Part shown: in pieces, positions 16,030 to 25,669 of the stretch | Numbering within the stretch: position 1 is the stretch's first letter | Layout: every line of letters begins with the position of its first letter | DNA from: Desulfovibrio mangrovi | GTDB lineage: Bacteria > Desulfobacterota > Desulfovibrionia > Desulfovibrionales > Desulfovibrionaceae | DNA: 64,000 nt | Assembly: GCF_026230175.1 (NCBI RefSeq) | Contig: NZ_CP104208.1 | Span: forward strand, 930,001 to 994,000 | Direction: 5' to 3' | Position numbers and translations under genes: made by a program | The notes under the pieces: generated by a model | Database searches by the model: none | What the model was told of the DNA's origin: nothing | The model's input: only the letters and a program-made list of their open reading frames with translations

Positions 16030-17913
16030 TTAGGCGCCGCGTTCCAGCTTCTTGAGGTGGATTTCAAGACAAGCTATGGCCGCCGGTGTGATGCCGGATA
16101 TGCGGGATGCCTGCCCCAGCGTACGCGGACGAATACTGCTCAGTTTTTCCACGGCTTCACGGGTAAGGCCGGCAACATCTTTGTATTCCATGGTTTCCGG
16201 CAGTACCGTATGCTCGGAACGGGCAAAGCGTTCCACCAGCTCTTCCTGTCTGCGCAGGTAACCTGCGTATTTGGTGATGGTTTCGGCCTCGCGCAGCGAG
16301 TCTTCGGGGAAATTCGTGATCTCTGGCCAGAATGGCGAGAGGTCGGCAATGTGCAGTGCCGGTCTGCGCAGCAGGTCGCCAAGGGTGATGGCCTTGCTGG
16401 GCACGGCTTCGTTCATTCCTTCAAGAATGGTGCGGGTGTCGGCATCGGGACGGATGCGACGTTCCTCAAGCTCATGCAGCAGAGCATCGAGCGCATCATG
16501 TTTGGCCGTGTAGAGCGCCCACTGTTCGTCCTTCACAAGGCCGAGTTCACGACCGATCGTCGTCAGGCGGCGGTCTGCGTTGCTCTCGCGCAGCAACAGG
16601 CGGTGTTCGGCACGGGAGGTGAACATGCGGTAAGGCTCTTTGGTGCCCTTGGTGACAAGGTCGTCCACGAGGACAGCCATGTAGGCCTGATCACGGCCCA
16701 GAACGAAAGGCTCGCGGCCGGAAATGGCACAGAAGGCGTTAATGGCTGCCCAGAGTCCCTGAGCCGCAGCTTCTTCATAGCCTGATGTGCCGTTGACCTG
16801 TCCTGCCAGATAGAGTCCGGGCAGGCATTTGGTCTCCAGCGTGGGATGCAGCTGGGTGGGGTTGGCGTAATCGTATTCTATGGCGTAGCCGGGGCGGACG
16901 ATCTGCGCCTTTTCAAGGCCGGGAATAGAGGCGATCATGGCCTTCTGCACGTCCAGCGGCAGGCTTGTGGGGATGCCGTTGGGGTAGCATTCGGGGCTGG
17001 TTGCGCCTTCCGGTTCAACGAAGATCTGATGGCGTTCCTTGTCGGGGAAGCGTGCCACTTTGTCTTCAATTGAAGGGCAGTAGCGTGCGCCGGTGCCTTC
17101 GATCACTCCCGTGAACATGGGGGAGCGGTCAAATCCGGAACGGATGGCCGCATGGGTGGCTTCGTTGGTCCACGTCATGTGGCAGGGCAGTTGCGGCAGC
17201 CGGGCTTCGGTCGAGCGGAAGCTGAAGAGTGGTGGCGGGGTATCCCCCGGTTGCTCTTCCATGACCGAGAAGTCGATGCTGCTCTTGAGAAGGCGCGGCG
17301 TGGTGCCGGTCTTGAGTCTGCCGAGGCTCAGCCCCACAGACTCCAGCGACTTGGAAAGATGCATGGCAGCAGGATCGCCGAGGCGGCCACCGGAGAAATT
17401 GGTCAGCCCCACATGAATGAGGCCGCGCATGAAGGTGCCTGCCGTGATGATGACGCTACGGGCGCGGAAGACCTGCTGCAGTCTGGTGCGCACCCCGGCG
17501 CAACGGCCGTCCTCCACAAGGATTTCTTCAGCGGTGTCCTGCCATACCCAGAGTGTGTCCTGCGCGTAGATGTCGCGCTTGACCACACGCATGTATTCGT
17601 CGCGGTCGATCTGGGCTCGGGTTGCGTGAACCGCAGGTCCCTTGCTGGTGTTGAGGGTGCGGAACTGGATGCCGGCCCGGTCGGCCCACAGGCCCATCAT
17701 GCCGCCAAGGGCGTCTATTTCACGAACCATGTGTCCCTTGGCAAGCCCTCCGATGGCGGGATTGCAGGAAAGCGCGCCGATGTGGTCGGCGTTGATGGTC
17801 ATGAGCATGGTGTTCAGGCCGAGATTGCTGGCAGCCATGGCGGCTTCGCAACCGGCGTGACCGGCGCCTACGACGATGACATCAAATATTTCCGGGGGCA
17901 GGGACTTGAGCAT
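16030..17913 (-). CDS. mnmG: tRNA uridine-5-carboxymethylaminomethyl modification enzyme MnmG (GidA)
   Basis: With MnmE it installs the (carboxymethyl)aminomethyl group at wobble uridine 34 of several tRNAs. The 627-residue length is typical. The FAD-binding motif [10 protein letters not shown] is at residues 16-25, followed by [23 protein letters not shown], the [11 protein letters not shown] region, and the C-terminal helical domain with [20 protein letters not shown] used for MnmE and tRNA binding. The stop lies only 6 bases from the convergent stop of the DUF3800-like gene, with no terminator visible between them. Confidence 0.97.
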   Translation of the reverse strand: MLKSLPPEIFDVIVVGAGHAGCEAAMAASNLGLNTMLMTINADHIGALSCNPAIGGLAKGHMVREIDALGGMMGLWADRAGIQFRTLNTSKGPAVHATRAQIDRDEYMRVVKRDIYAQDTLWVWQDTAEEILVEDGRCAGVRTRLQQVFRARSVIITAGTFMRGLIHVGLTNFSGGRLGDPAAMHLSKSLESVGLSLGRLKTGTTPRLLKSSIDFSVMEEQPGDTPPPLFSFRSTEARLPQLPCHMTWTNEATHAAIRSGFDRSPMFTGVIEGTGARYCPSIEDKVARFPDKERHQIFVEPEGATSPECYPNGIPTSLPLDVQKAMIASIPGLEKAQIVRPGYAIEYDYANPTQLHPTLETKCLPGLYLAGQVNGTSGYEEAAAQGLWAAINAFCAISGREPFVLGRDQAYMAVLVDDLVTKGTKEPYRMFTSRAEHRLLLRESNADRRLTTIGRELGLVKDEQWALYTAKHDALDALLHELEERRIRPDADTRTILEGMNEAVPSKAITLGDLLRRPALHIADLSPFWPEITNFPEDSLREAETITKYAGYLRRQEELVERFARSEHTVLPETMEYKDVAGLTREAVEKLSSIRPRTLGQASRISGITPAAIACLEIHLKKLERGA

Positions 17914-17928
17914 GGTGTTTCAAAATGT

Positions 17929-17951
17929 CCCGGAACAATAAATGTTCCGGG
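17929..17951 (-). terminator. Hairpin after the M20 peptidase gene
   Basis: A 9-bp stem CCCGGAACA/TGTTCCGGG with a five-base loop lies between the M20 peptidase stop and the mnmG start. The downstream T-tract on the minus strand is weak (ACATTTTG), so termination is probably partial. Confidence 0.5.
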
Positions 17952-17974
17952 GCGGATAGTCGTGAAAGGGGAGC

Positions 17975-19198
17975 CTACTTGTCGAACAGCAGGCGGGTCA
18001 TCACCTTGGCATCATTGATGTTGATGGAGATGAGAGACTTTTCATCAGGCTGGTGGGCATTGCCGCTCAGTGTGCTCCAGCAGGCCACTTCAAGGCCGTG
18101 CACACGCATGTGGGCCGCCACGGTGCCGCCGCCGATGCCCATGGGGCGGGCTTCCACATTGTAGACTTCACCTATGGCCACGGCGAGGCGCTTGACTACA
18201 TCGCAGTCTGCAGGAGTGGAAACGGTGGACTGGTTGGCCTGAACGTCTTCAAAGCTGATGGTCACCCCGCGGGAGGTCTCCACCTCGTCCGCAATCTTGC
18301 GGACGGCGGCGCGTACATCGGCGAGGTCATATCCGGGCAGCACACGGCAATCAATGCAGAAAACATCAAGGCCGGGCACGGTGTTCACGTTTTCCACATT
18401 CATCTCCTTCTTTGTGGGAGTGAAGGTGGAAATGTTGGGTTCAAAAATTTCATCCACACGGGGGAAGGTGTCGTGCAGGCTGCGGACCTTGAGAATGAGT
18501 TCGGCAGCGGCTTCGAGTGAGTTCACGCCAAGTGCGGGGCGGGAAGCATGGCACTGCTTGCCGCGTACGGTCACCTTGAGCCAGAGGATGGACTTTTCCG
18601 CAACCTCGATCATGGAGCCGTCTTCATTGCCCACGTCGGGGACCACAATCAGGTCATCCTCGGCAAAAAGGTCGGGCTTGGTTTCCATAAGATAGTCAAG
18701 ACCGTACTTGCTGCCGGTTTCTTCGTCAGCAACAAGGATGAGACCGAGGGTGAAGTCGGGCGTTACCCCATTCTCAATCAGCGTCTTGGCGGTGAGCAGG
18801 GAGGAAACAATGCCCTGCTGGTTGTCTTCCACGCCGCGGCCGCAGAGCACGTCGCCGTCTACCTGCACCTTCCACGGATCATTGGTCCAGAGCGCAAGGT
18901 CGCCGGTGGGCACTACGTCGGTATGTGCGAGCAACCACACGGTTCTGGGGCTCTTGCCGGGAACTCGGGCGATGAGCGTGGGGCGGTAACCGCAGGGTAC
19001 GCGTTCATCGGGGGCGCGAACTTCTTCAACGTCGCTGATGCCGTTGGCGAGCAGCCAGTTCTTCAGGTATTCGGCCTTGTCTATTTCGCCAACGCCGCCT
19101 GCCGTGGGGCAGAGGGCAGGGCGTGCCGTCATTTCAGTCTGAAGTTCGATAACGAGATCGCGCTGGTTGTCGAGAAAAGCGTAGAGTTTTTCCAGCAT
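17975..19198 (-). CDS. M20-family metallopeptidase
   Basis: A 407-residue cytoplasmic hydrolase of the ArgE/DapE/carnosinase group, expected to cleave an amide or dipeptide with two zinc ions. Metal-site motifs are LAHTDVVPTGD, CGRGVEDNQQG and VADEETGSKYGLDYL, and the C-terminal HQPDEKS carries the last ligand. The dimerisation domain lies between. The ATG at 19198 (MLEKLYAFLDN) has GGAG eight bases upstream; an in-frame start 20 codons earlier has no site. The substrate cannot be told from the sequence, and the neighbours give no pathway hint. Confidence 0.9.
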   Translation of the reverse strand: MLEKLYAFLDNQRDLVIELQTEMTARPALCPTAGGVGEIDKAEYLKNWLLANGISDVEEVRAPDERVPCGYRPTLIARVPGKSPRTVWLLAHTDVVPTGDLALWTNDPWKVQVDGDVLCGRGVEDNQQGIVSSLLTAKTLIENGVTPDFTLGLILVADEETGSKYGLDYLMETKPDLFAEDDLIVVPDVGNEDGSMIEVAEKSILWLKVTVRGKQCHASRPALGVNSLEAAAELILKVRSLHDTFPRVDEIFEPNISTFTPTKKEMNVENVNTVPGLDVFCIDCRVLPGYDLADVRAAVRKIADEVETSRGVTISFEDVQANQSTVSTPADCDVVKRLAVAIGEVYNVEARPMGIGGGTVAAHMRVHGLEVACWSTLSGNAHQPDEKSLISININDAKVMTRLLFDK

Positions 19199-19334
19199 GA
19201 GGATGCTCCGGTGATAGTGGTTGGCGGGCACGCGAGCCTTTTCCATACCATCCTGCACTGTCTGCGGCTAGATGTATGCTGAACCGCAAAGGGGGTGGCT
19301 CCACTGCCCGAGAATCGTTGAGACAGGAAAGAAA

Positions 19335-19369
19335 AAACGGGAAGGTTGCCGAGGCGCACCTTCCCGTTT
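19335..19369 (-). terminator. Terminator of the PxxKW protein gene
   Basis: A 12-bp perfect stem AAACGGGAAGGT/ACCTTCCCGTTT (19335-19346 and 19358-19369) is followed on the minus strand by a run of T residues. It lies about 20 bases after the gene's stop. Confidence 0.88.
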
Positions 19370-19389
19370 GTCGGCTGTAACAGAAGAGC

Positions 19390-19662
19390 CTACCGGCCCT
19401 TGGCAGCGCGCTTGGAAGCCTTGAGGGGGTTAACCTTAACCTTGCCGCCCTTATCGACGGTTGCCTTAACGTGGGTGGCAAAGTTGCAAACACCCAGTGC
19501 CCACTTTGCTTCGGGCTGAGCATAGCTGCCGCAATAAGCCTGACCTTCAAACTGCTTGCTACGTTCGCAGCCCTCGCACTTCTCGACTACGGGCTGGCAG
19601 ATGACGCCATTGAAAAGCATCCCTTCTGCGGTCATGACTGCACCTTCAAATACTGCACTCAT
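19390..19662 (-). CDS. PxxKW-type small cysteine-rich protein
   Basis: A 90-residue protein starting MSAVFEGAVMTAEGMLFNG at the ATG at 19662, with AGGAGG upstream at good distance. It contains five cysteines (VICQP, EKCEGCERS, AYCGSYA, GVCNFAT) and the motif PEAKW that gives the PxxKW family its name, then a very basic tail KASKRAAKGR. The family is found mainly in sulfate- and metal-reducing deltaproteobacteria and has no known function. The cysteine spacing suggests a metal or iron-sulfur site. It has its own leader and terminator, so it is transcribed alone. Confidence 0.85.
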   Translation of the reverse strand: MSAVFEGAVMTAEGMLFNGVICQPVVEKCEGCERSKQFEGQAYCGSYAQPEAKWALGVCNFATHVKATVDKGGKVKVNPLKASKRAAKGR

Positions 19663-19836
19663 TGTATCGTCCTCCTGGATCGCGCGGGCTGCGCGCGAAT
19701 ATTGTTCTTGAAAGCAGGGTTCAATTATATAGATCCCGGGAAAAGTCAACACAAAAGTGGCTGCTTTGATCGGAATCTCTAGAATTTATACAAAAAGAGG
19801 GCTGTCCTGTCGAGAGCATGGGCGGACAGGGGACCT

Positions 19837-21156
19837 CTAAGCCAGTTTGCCGCGCACCCAGTCGCGCAGGGAGCGGATTTCGGAGACAAGGGACGGATAG
19901 TCGATTTTCAGGAACTTTCCATCATTATATAATATTTGTCCTGCAACCATGGTCATGCGTACTTCCGCGCCGGTGGCCGCGTACACGGCATGGGATACGG
20001 GGTTGTGCATGGGCAGCAGGTTGGGGGCATTGAGGTCAAGGGCAATGATGTCGGCCTTCATTCCCGGAGCAATGCTGCCAATGTCTGTGCGATGCATGGC
20101 GGCCGCTCCGCCGATGGTCGCCATATCCAGCACTGCCTGAGCGGGGGCGCAGGTGGGGTCCATGCAGCGTACCTTGTGCAGCAACGCGCAGGAGGTCATT
20201 TCCGTGAACATGTTCAGGGCGTTGTTTGAGGCAGCACCGTCTGTGCCGAGGCTGACTTTAACGCCTTTTTCAAGCATGTAGGGAATGTTGGCAATACCCG
20301 AAGCAAGCTTCATGTTGCTTTCGGGATTGTGGGCAACAACCGTGCCCGTTTCGGCCAGCAGGTCGATCTCCGCATCGGTCAGATCCACGGCATGGGCGAT
20401 GGTGGTGCGGGGAGAAAGCAGGCCGAGATCGTGCGCATACTGTACGGGGCGTTTGCCGAAAGCCTTGAGGCACTGTTCCGTTTCGGTGACCGTTTCACCC
20501 AGATGTATATTCAGGGGGATATCCAGTTCTTCAGCAAGCTCCCGGCATCGGGTGAGAATTTCCGGAGTTGTCGTATAGACGGCATGCGGCATGACGGACT
20601 GCGCGATGCGCGGATGGTTCTTCCACTTGTCGTGAAGCTCGCGCACGATTTCGAATCCGCGTTCCGTATTCGGATAGGCGGGAGAGGGGAACATGAATAT
20701 GCCCTCGCCGCCGAGGATACGCAGGCCCGCCTTGTCTACAGCAGAGTAGGTTGCATCTTCCAGCAGGTACATGTCGCAGAAGGACGTGGTGCCAAGACGG
20801 GTCATTTCGGCACAGGCCAGCAGGGCTCCAAGTTCCACGAATTCAGCGGTAAGATGCTGTTCAACCGGGAAGATGTGCTTGGTCAGCCATTCCATGAGCG
20901 GCAGGTCGTCGGCAACACCTCTTAGCAGGGTCATGGCTGCGTGGGTATGGGCGTTGACAAGGCCGGGCATGATCAGCGAATTGCCAAGATTGATCGTCGA
21001 CTCTGCATGGTAGCGGGCGTTGATGGACTCCCAGTCGCCTACGTCCATGATGGTATTGCCCGTAATGGCAATGCCGCCCTGCTCGACAATGCTTCTGAGC
21101 GGGTCCTGAGTGAGAATCATGTCTGCTCTGACGAGAATGTCGCACACCAGTGTCAT
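19837..21156 (-). CDS. mtaD: Amidohydrolase, 5-methylthioadenosine/S-adenosylhomocysteine deaminase type
   Basis: A 439-residue cytoplasmic amidohydrolase. Metal ligands are NAHTHAAM (HxH), NIHLGE, IAHAVDL and LGTDGAASNN; the family deaminates methylthioadenosine or adenosylhomocysteine to inosine derivatives. The ATG at 21156 has GGAG eight bases upstream. The frame stays open upstream to 21597 across the divergent esterase promoter, but that part is not protein-like. The gene is divergent from the esterase with about 180 bases between starts. The substrate assignment rests on overall resemblance (MEWLTKHIFPVE, TSFCDMYL); related chlorohydrolases are possible. Confidence 0.9.
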   Translation of the reverse strand: MTLVCDILVRADMILTQDPLRSIVEQGGIAITGNTIMDVGDWESINARYHAESTINLGNSLIMPGLVNAHTHAAMTLLRGVADDLPLMEWLTKHIFPVEQHLTAEFVELGALLACAEMTRLGTTSFCDMYLLEDATYSAVDKAGLRILGGEGIFMFPSPAYPNTERGFEIVRELHDKWKNHPRIAQSVMPHAVYTTTPEILTRCRELAEELDIPLNIHLGETVTETEQCLKAFGKRPVQYAHDLGLLSPRTTIAHAVDLTDAEIDLLAETGTVVAHNPESNMKLASGIANIPYMLEKGVKVSLGTDGAASNNALNMFTEMTSCALLHKVRCMDPTCAPAQAVLDMATIGGAAAMHRTDIGSIAPGMKADIIALDLNAPNLLPMHNPVSHAVYAATGAEVRMTMVAGQILYNDGKFLKIDYPSLVSEIRSLRDWVRGKLA

Positions 21157-21336
21157 GCCGGAATCTCCATAAGGCGTTTTCGCGTGAATTTGCGCGGTGT
21201 TGAGTTGTACTGTTCCAGCGGCCAAAATATGGTATCCTTGGCGCAGGCGCAAGCTTCTTGCGTCTTGTTGATGTGTAAAAGTTGCCGATACGTCGGATGT
21301 CGTTCGGGCGGCATCATTATAATAATTGGAGGATGA

Positions 21337-22086
21337 ATGAAAACGGGGTGTCTGTTGATACATGGGTGGGCTGGTGCCCCCTTTGAAATGGAGCCGCTGG
21401 TAGCTCCCCTTGAGAGCATGGGGTGTGTTGTCCGTAATTGTACACTCCCCGGGCATGGCGCCACATTCGAAGAGTTCTGCACCACCTGGTTCGAGGACTG
21501 GGCGGGTGGAGCTGAGAGTGCGTATCAGCAGTTGGCTGGCGAAGTGGACAGGGTTGTCGTCATGGGGCTGTCCATGGGGGGCGCACTGGCGTTGCACCTG
21601 GCCAGTCGGTACCCCGTTGCGGGTGTGGTTACCATGGCTTCGCCGGTTTATGTGTACCGGCTTTTTCCGCCGCAGATGAAGGATTGGCGTTTGCCTCTAG
21701 TCAGGTTTCTTCGCCATGTGCGTCCCATCTGGCCGGGAGAACCCAGGCGCGCTGAGGCCAATGCAATTGCCCCGTGGCAGGGGTATGATGGAGCAACAAG
21801 TCTGCCTCAGTTGTGGAGTCTTATAGAGGGGGTGCGCGGGGTAGGTAAAAACTTGCATAAAGTAACCGCGCCGCTTTTGGCCATGCATTGCCCGACGGAC
21901 AAAACTGCTCCATCAGGTAACGTGTGGGAGATTGTGCGCGGTGTTTCGTCACAATACAGGCGAATGGAGCTGATACCCATTGAAGAGAAGGTGACGGCGC
22001 ATCATATGCTGACAACTCACAGGGAAACCAGAGACAGGGTTTGCGGGTTGATTCAGGACTTTCTTACAAGAAACGTCTGTTTGTAG
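21337..22086 (+). CDS. Alpha/beta hydrolase, carboxylesterase Est30-like
   Basis: A 249-residue cytoplasmic esterase. The oxyanion motif is LIHGWAGAPFEM, the nucleophile elbow is GLSMGGALAL, and the acid and histidine are probably in CPTDKTAPS and TAHHMLTTHRE. The absence of a signal peptide and the size match the Est30/monoacylglycerol lipase-like group. GGAGG precedes the ATG by four bases. It is followed by an AT-rich region carrying the glutamate synthase promoter and appears to be a single-gene unit. The natural substrate is unknown. Confidence 0.9.
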   Translation: MKTGCLLIHGWAGAPFEMEPLVAPLESMGCVVRNCTLPGHGATFEEFCTTWFEDWAGGAESAYQQLAGEVDRVVVMGLSMGGALALHLASRYPVAGVVTMASPVYVYRLFPPQMKDWRLPLVRFLRHVRPIWPGEPRRAEANAIAPWQGYDGATSLPQLWSLIEGVRGVGKNLHKVTAPLLAMHCPTDKTAPSGNVWEIVRGVSSQYRRMELIPIEEKVTAHHMLTTHRETRDRVCGLIQDFLTRNVCL

Positions 22087-22214
22087 ACAAAAATGTCAAC
22101 AAGTGTGAGGTGGTGATTATATGACAATTTCGTCAAAACATATCATAACTAGTTTGTTAAATTGAATAATGATCGGATTTTCGGTGTGGCTCACGAATGC
22201 TGACAATGTGCCAG

Positions 22215-22242
22215 TTGACAATTTTAGTATTTTTGAGCTAAT
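22215..22242 (+). promoter_or_regulatory. Candidate sigma-70 promoter of the glutamate synthase operon
   Basis: A perfect -35 box TTGACA (22215-22220) is followed after 16 bases by GCTAAT (22237-22242, four of six consensus bases). It lies in an AT-rich stretch about 130 bases before the chosen TTG start of the first glutamate synthase gene. It was read by eye only. Confidence 0.42.
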
Positions 22243-22307
22243 TCGTACTTCCGTTCAATGAGAAATGCCCTCAAAGCGTTATTTTCGCATTTTTTATCAA
22301 AATTGTT

Positions 22308-22350
22308 AGCGGGTCCGGATGAACGGGGTGAGGGGATCCGGCCGCCCGCT
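22308..22350 (+). promoter_or_regulatory. Leader hairpin before the glutamate synthase operon
   Basis: Arms AGCGGG-t-CCGGAT (22308-22320) and ATCCGG-ccg-CCCGCT (22336-22350) can form a two-part stem with a G-rich 15-base loop. No T-run follows, so it is not a simple terminator. It lies just before the Shine-Dalgarno GAGGAG and could affect translation or message stability. Confidence 0.45.
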
Positions 22351-22374
22351 TCTGTGCAAAGCGAGGAGACTGTC

Positions 22375-23898
22375 TTGCTTTTCAAGCCGATCAGCCAGAA
22401 TTTTAATGATTTCGTCATAGACCGGGACAAGGAACGATGCATCAACTGTGAAGTGTGTGTGCGTCAGTGTTCCTACGAAGCCCATTTCTGGGATGATGCC
22501 CGTCAGTGTGTGAACCACGACAACACCAAGTGTGTCGGCTGTCACAGATGCGAAGCGCTTTGTCCCACCGGTTGTCTCACCATCAAAAAGAATCCTGCAG
22601 ACTTCCGTGACAACGCTCTGTGGACCCCCACGTACATGAAGTATCTGTACAAGCAGGGAGACACGGGCGGCATTCTGCTTTCCGGTATGGGCAGCCCGAG
22701 CGCAAAGCCCATCTACTGGGATAATCTGCAGCTTGATGCAAGCCAGGTAACCAACCCTTCCATCGACCCGCTCCGCGAGCCCATGGAATTGCGCACATAC
22801 CTTGGCTCCAAGCCTGACAAGGTTGAAATCGAGCAGACTCCCGACGGTCCCAAGCTGAAGACCAAGATCGGTCCGCAGATCAAGCTGGAATATCCCATGA
22901 TGTTCTCGGCCATGTCTTTCGGGTCCATCAACTTCAACCTGCACAAGGCCATGGCCATGGCGGCCACCGAACTCGGCATTGTTTACAATACCGGTGAAGG
23001 CGGCTTGCACCCCACCTTGTACAAGTACGGTGCCAACACCATCGTACAGGTTGCTTCCGGTCGTTTCGGCGTGCACAAGGACTACCTGAATGCCGGTGCC
23101 GCTATCGAAATCAAGGTCGGTCAGGGCGCAAAGCCCGGTATCGGCGGTCACCTGCCGGGCGAGAAGATCGACGAAGAAGTTTCCAAAACCCGTATGGTGC
23201 CTGTGGGCTCCGACGCCATCTCTCCCGCGCCGCACCACGACATCTATTCCATTGAAGACCTGCTGCAGCTCATCTATGCGCTGAAGGAAGCAACCGAGTA
23301 CCGTGTGCCCGTGTCCGTCAAGATCGCGGCCGTGCACAACGCTGCGGCCATCGCTTCCGGTATCGTGCGCGCAGGTGCCGACATCGTCGTTATCGACGGT
23401 TTCCGTGGCGGCACGGGTGCAGCTCCCACCATGATCCGCGACAACGTGGGTATTCCGGTGGAACTGGCCCTTGCTCAGGTGGATAACCGTCTGCGTGACG
23501 AAGGCATCCGCAACTGGGCTTCTCTGGTTGTTGCCGGCGGCACCCGCTGTTCCGCTGACGTCATCAAGGCCATCGCCCTTGGTGCCGACGCCGTCTACAT
23601 CGCAACCGCTGCTCTGGTTGCCGTGGGTTGTACGCTCTGCGGTCGCTGCTACACCGGCAAGTGTCCCTGGGGTATTGCCACCAACGAAGCGCGCCTCAAG
23701 AAGCGCCAGAATCCCGAAATCGCGGCCAAGCGCCTTACGAACCTCGTCAAGGCATGGGGTCATGAGATTCAGGAAATGCTGGGCGGCATGGGCCTCAACT
23801 CCATCGAGAGTCTGCGCGGAAACCGCGACAAGCTCCGCGGTATCGGCCTTAACGAAGTGGAACTTGACATCCTTGGTGTCAAACACGCCGGGAGGTAG
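22375..23898 (+). CDS. Glutamate synthase, FMN/iron-sulfur catalytic subunit (GltB central domain) with N-terminal ferredoxin
   Basis: The catalytic part of a split glutamate synthase; it combines 2-oxoglutarate with ammonia to make glutamate on FMN. An N-terminal two-cluster ferredoxin (CINCEVCVRQC and CVGCHRCEALCPTGC) is followed by the FMN barrel (MMFSAMSFGSINF, GQGAKPGIGGHLPGEK, GFRGGTGAAPTMIRDNVG) and the 3Fe-4S loop CTLCGRCYTGKCPWG. The TTG at 22375 is chosen because GAGGAG lies six bases upstream and homologues begin MLF-like. An ATG at 22258 has no ribosome site and would translate through the leader hairpin. The result is 507 residues, like archaeal-type GltB. Confidence 0.92.
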   Translation: MLFKPISQNFNDFVIDRDKERCINCEVCVRQCSYEAHFWDDARQCVNHDNTKCVGCHRCEALCPTGCLTIKKNPADFRDNALWTPTYMKYLYKQGDTGGILLSGMGSPSAKPIYWDNLQLDASQVTNPSIDPLREPMELRTYLGSKPDKVEIEQTPDGPKLKTKIGPQIKLEYPMMFSAMSFGSINFNLHKAMAMAATELGIVYNTGEGGLHPTLYKYGANTIVQVASGRFGVHKDYLNAGAAIEIKVGQGAKPGIGGHLPGEKIDEEVSKTRMVPVGSDAISPAPHHDIYSIEDLLQLIYALKEATEYRVPVSVKIAAVHNAAAIASGIVRAGADIVVIDGFRGGTGAAPTMIRDNVGIPVELALAQVDNRLRDEGIRNWASLVVAGGTRCSADVIKAIALGADAVYIATAALVAVGCTLCGRCYTGKCPWGIATNEARLKKRQNPEIAAKRLTNLVKAWGHEIQEMLGGMGLNSIESLRGNRDKLRGIGLNEVELDILGVKHAGR

Positions 23899-23901
23899 GC
23901 A

Positions 23902-24342
23902 ATGCGCAGAGTCTATCCCAACAAGGACTTCTGTATCGGATGCCATATTTGCGAACTGGCCTGTCTAACCGCTCACTCCGAGAGCAAGGACCTCATCATT
24001 GCCGTTCGCGAGGAGCAGGCTTCCGGCCTGCGTCCCTGCAAGGCAGTGTATGAAAAGGGCCCCGTATGCGTCTCCCTGAGCTGTCGGCACTGTGAAAACC
24101 CCAGCTGTGTTACGGCATGCATCTCCGGCGCTCTTTATAAGGATGAAGAGACCGGCAGGACCATGTATGACGAGCGTCAGTGCGTAGGTTGCTGGTCGTG
24201 TCTGATGGCCTGTCCTTTCGGAGCCATCCGCCGCAATCAGGCCAAGGGGAAGATCATCAAGTGTGACCTGTGTGAAGGAAGGGATAAGCCCGCCTGTGTC
24301 GAGGCTTGCCCCAATGCCGCACTGAGCTACGAAGATCGTTAG
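23902..24342 (+). CDS. 4Fe-4S ferredoxin-type electron transfer subunit
   Basis: A 146-residue polyferredoxin with four cysteine clusters: CIGCHICELAC, CRHCENPSCVTAC, CVGCWSCLMACPFG and CDLCEGRDKPACVEAC. The pattern is that of the four-cluster HycB/DmsB-like electron carriers. It begins 4 bases after the FMN subunit and precedes the NAD(P)H oxidoreductase subunit, so it probably carries electrons from that flavoprotein to the glutamate synthase core. Confidence 0.93.
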   Translation: MRRVYPNKDFCIGCHICELACLTAHSESKDLIIAVREEQASGLRPCKAVYEKGPVCVSLSCRHCENPSCVTACISGALYKDEETGRTMYDERQCVGCWSCLMACPFGAIRRNQAKGKIIKCDLCEGRDKPACVEACPNAALSYEDR

Positions 24343-24366
24343 CAACAAAGCATCCGGGAGAATACC

Positions 24367-25644
24367 ATGACCTATGTCATCGTAGGCAACGGCGTAGCCT
24401 CCGTTGGTGCCATTGAAGGCATCCGGAAGCTGGACAAAGAGGGCAAAATAGTGGTGGTGAGTGAAGAAAACACCCCCACCTATGGACGCCCCCTCATTTC
24501 CTACTTCCTCGCGGGCAAGATCGGGCTGGATCGCATGAGTCTCCGCCCCGACGACTACTACGAGAAGAACAACGTGGAGCTCAAGCTTGGTTCGCGCGTT
24601 GTGGGCCTGAATACCGATTCCAAGACGCTGGAGCTGTCAAGCGGCGAGAGCGTTTCATATGACAAGCTGCTGCTGGCGACCGGTGGCGTTCCCTTCATGC
24701 CTCCCATCAAGGGACTTGAAGGCCCCGGCATATATAACTTCACCACGCTGGCCCATGCTGAGATTCTGCTCGATATCGCGCAGAACATCCGTAACGTGGT
24801 GGTCATCGGTGGTGGTCTTATCGGCCTGAAGGCTGCAGAAGGCCTGTTCGATAACGGCATTAACGTGACCATCGTCGAATTGGGACCCCGCGTTCTTTCC
24901 GCCGCTTTTGACGATATCGCCGGGAAGATGGTTTCCCGTCGTCTTGAGAACGAAGGACTGGGCGTACGCTGCGGCAACACCGTTGAGGAAGTTCTTCGCG
25001 GACCCAGCGGCGGCATCAACGGTGTGCGTCTGACCAACGGTGAAGTGCTGCAGTGCGAAGCCGTGGTTGTGGCTATCGGCGTTGTGCCGAGCCTGACCCC
25101 CGCAAAGGAAGCTGGTCTTTCCATCCGGCGCGGCATCAAGGTGGATGAGTTCCTGCACACCAGCGCTGAAGGCGTGTATGCGGCTGGCGACGTGGCCGAA
25201 GCATATGACATGATCGCTGATGACGCGCGTGTTACTCCCATTTGGCCCAACGCATATAGCCAGGGCTACTACGCGGGCATGAACATGACCGGTCAGAAGC
25301 ACGAAAAGCATCCCGGCGGTCTGGCCATGAACGCCATTTCCTTCTACGGGTTGCCCACCGCTTCGCTGGGTATGGTTAATCCCACGGCTGAAGAGGGCTG
25401 CGATGTCTTCACCTTTGTTGATGAAGAGAAGCAGACCTACCGCAAGCTAGTGTTCCGCGGCGACAAGCTGGTCGGTTATGTGCTGGTCGGTGATATCGAC
25501 TTTGCGGGTCTGTACACCGGTTTTGTCCGGTTCCAGCTGCCCCTGACCGAGGAGATCAAGCAGGACCTCAAGGACGGACAGCCCTCTGCGCTGCTCTGGC
25601 CCGAACACGATTTCGATACGAGATGGACCCCCGAACACGAGTAG
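24367..25644 (+). CDS. FAD-dependent NAD(P)H oxidoreductase subunit
   Basis: A 425-residue pyridine nucleotide-disulfide oxidoreductase family protein. The FAD-binding motif is [15 protein letters not shown], the NAD(P)-binding motif is [17 protein letters not shown], and [14 protein letters not shown] is the second FAD contact. No redox-active CxxxxC pair is present, so it resembles rubredoxin/ferredoxin reductases and NADH oxidase-like proteins rather than disulfide reductases. Within this operon it would feed reductant from NAD(P)H, replacing the fused GltD subunit of common glutamate synthases. The link is inferred from operon position. Confidence 0.88.
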   Translation: MTYVIVGNGVASVGAIEGIRKLDKEGKIVVVSEENTPTYGRPLISYFLAGKIGLDRMSLRPDDYYEKNNVELKLGSRVVGLNTDSKTLELSSGESVSYDKLLLATGGVPFMPPIKGLEGPGIYNFTTLAHAEILLDIAQNIRNVVVIGGGLIGLKAAEGLFDNGINVTIVELGPRVLSAAFDDIAGKMVSRRLENEGLGVRCGNTVEEVLRGPSGGINGVRLTNGEVLQCEAVVVAIGVVPSLTPAKEAGLSIRRGIKVDEFLHTSAEGVYAAGDVAEAYDMIADDARVTPIWPNAYSQGYYAGMNMTGQKHEKHPGGLAMNAISFYGLPTASLGMVNPTAEEGCDVFTFVDEEKQTYRKLVFRGDKLVGYVLVGDIDFAGLYTGFVRFQLPLTEEIKQDLKDGQPSALLWPEHDFDTRWTPEHE

Positions 25645-25669
25645 GGAACACCATCATCGGAGATTACAT

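Noticed and set aside
21157-21597. N-terminal extension of the MTA deaminase to 21597
   Set aside because: The region holds the divergent esterase promoter and start. The ATG at 21156 has a proper ribosome site, and the family begins there.
22306-23946. A 546-codon minus-strand frame opposite the glutamate synthase core
   Set aside because: It is antisense to a gene with intact FMN and iron-sulfur motifs, and has no ribosome site or domain.
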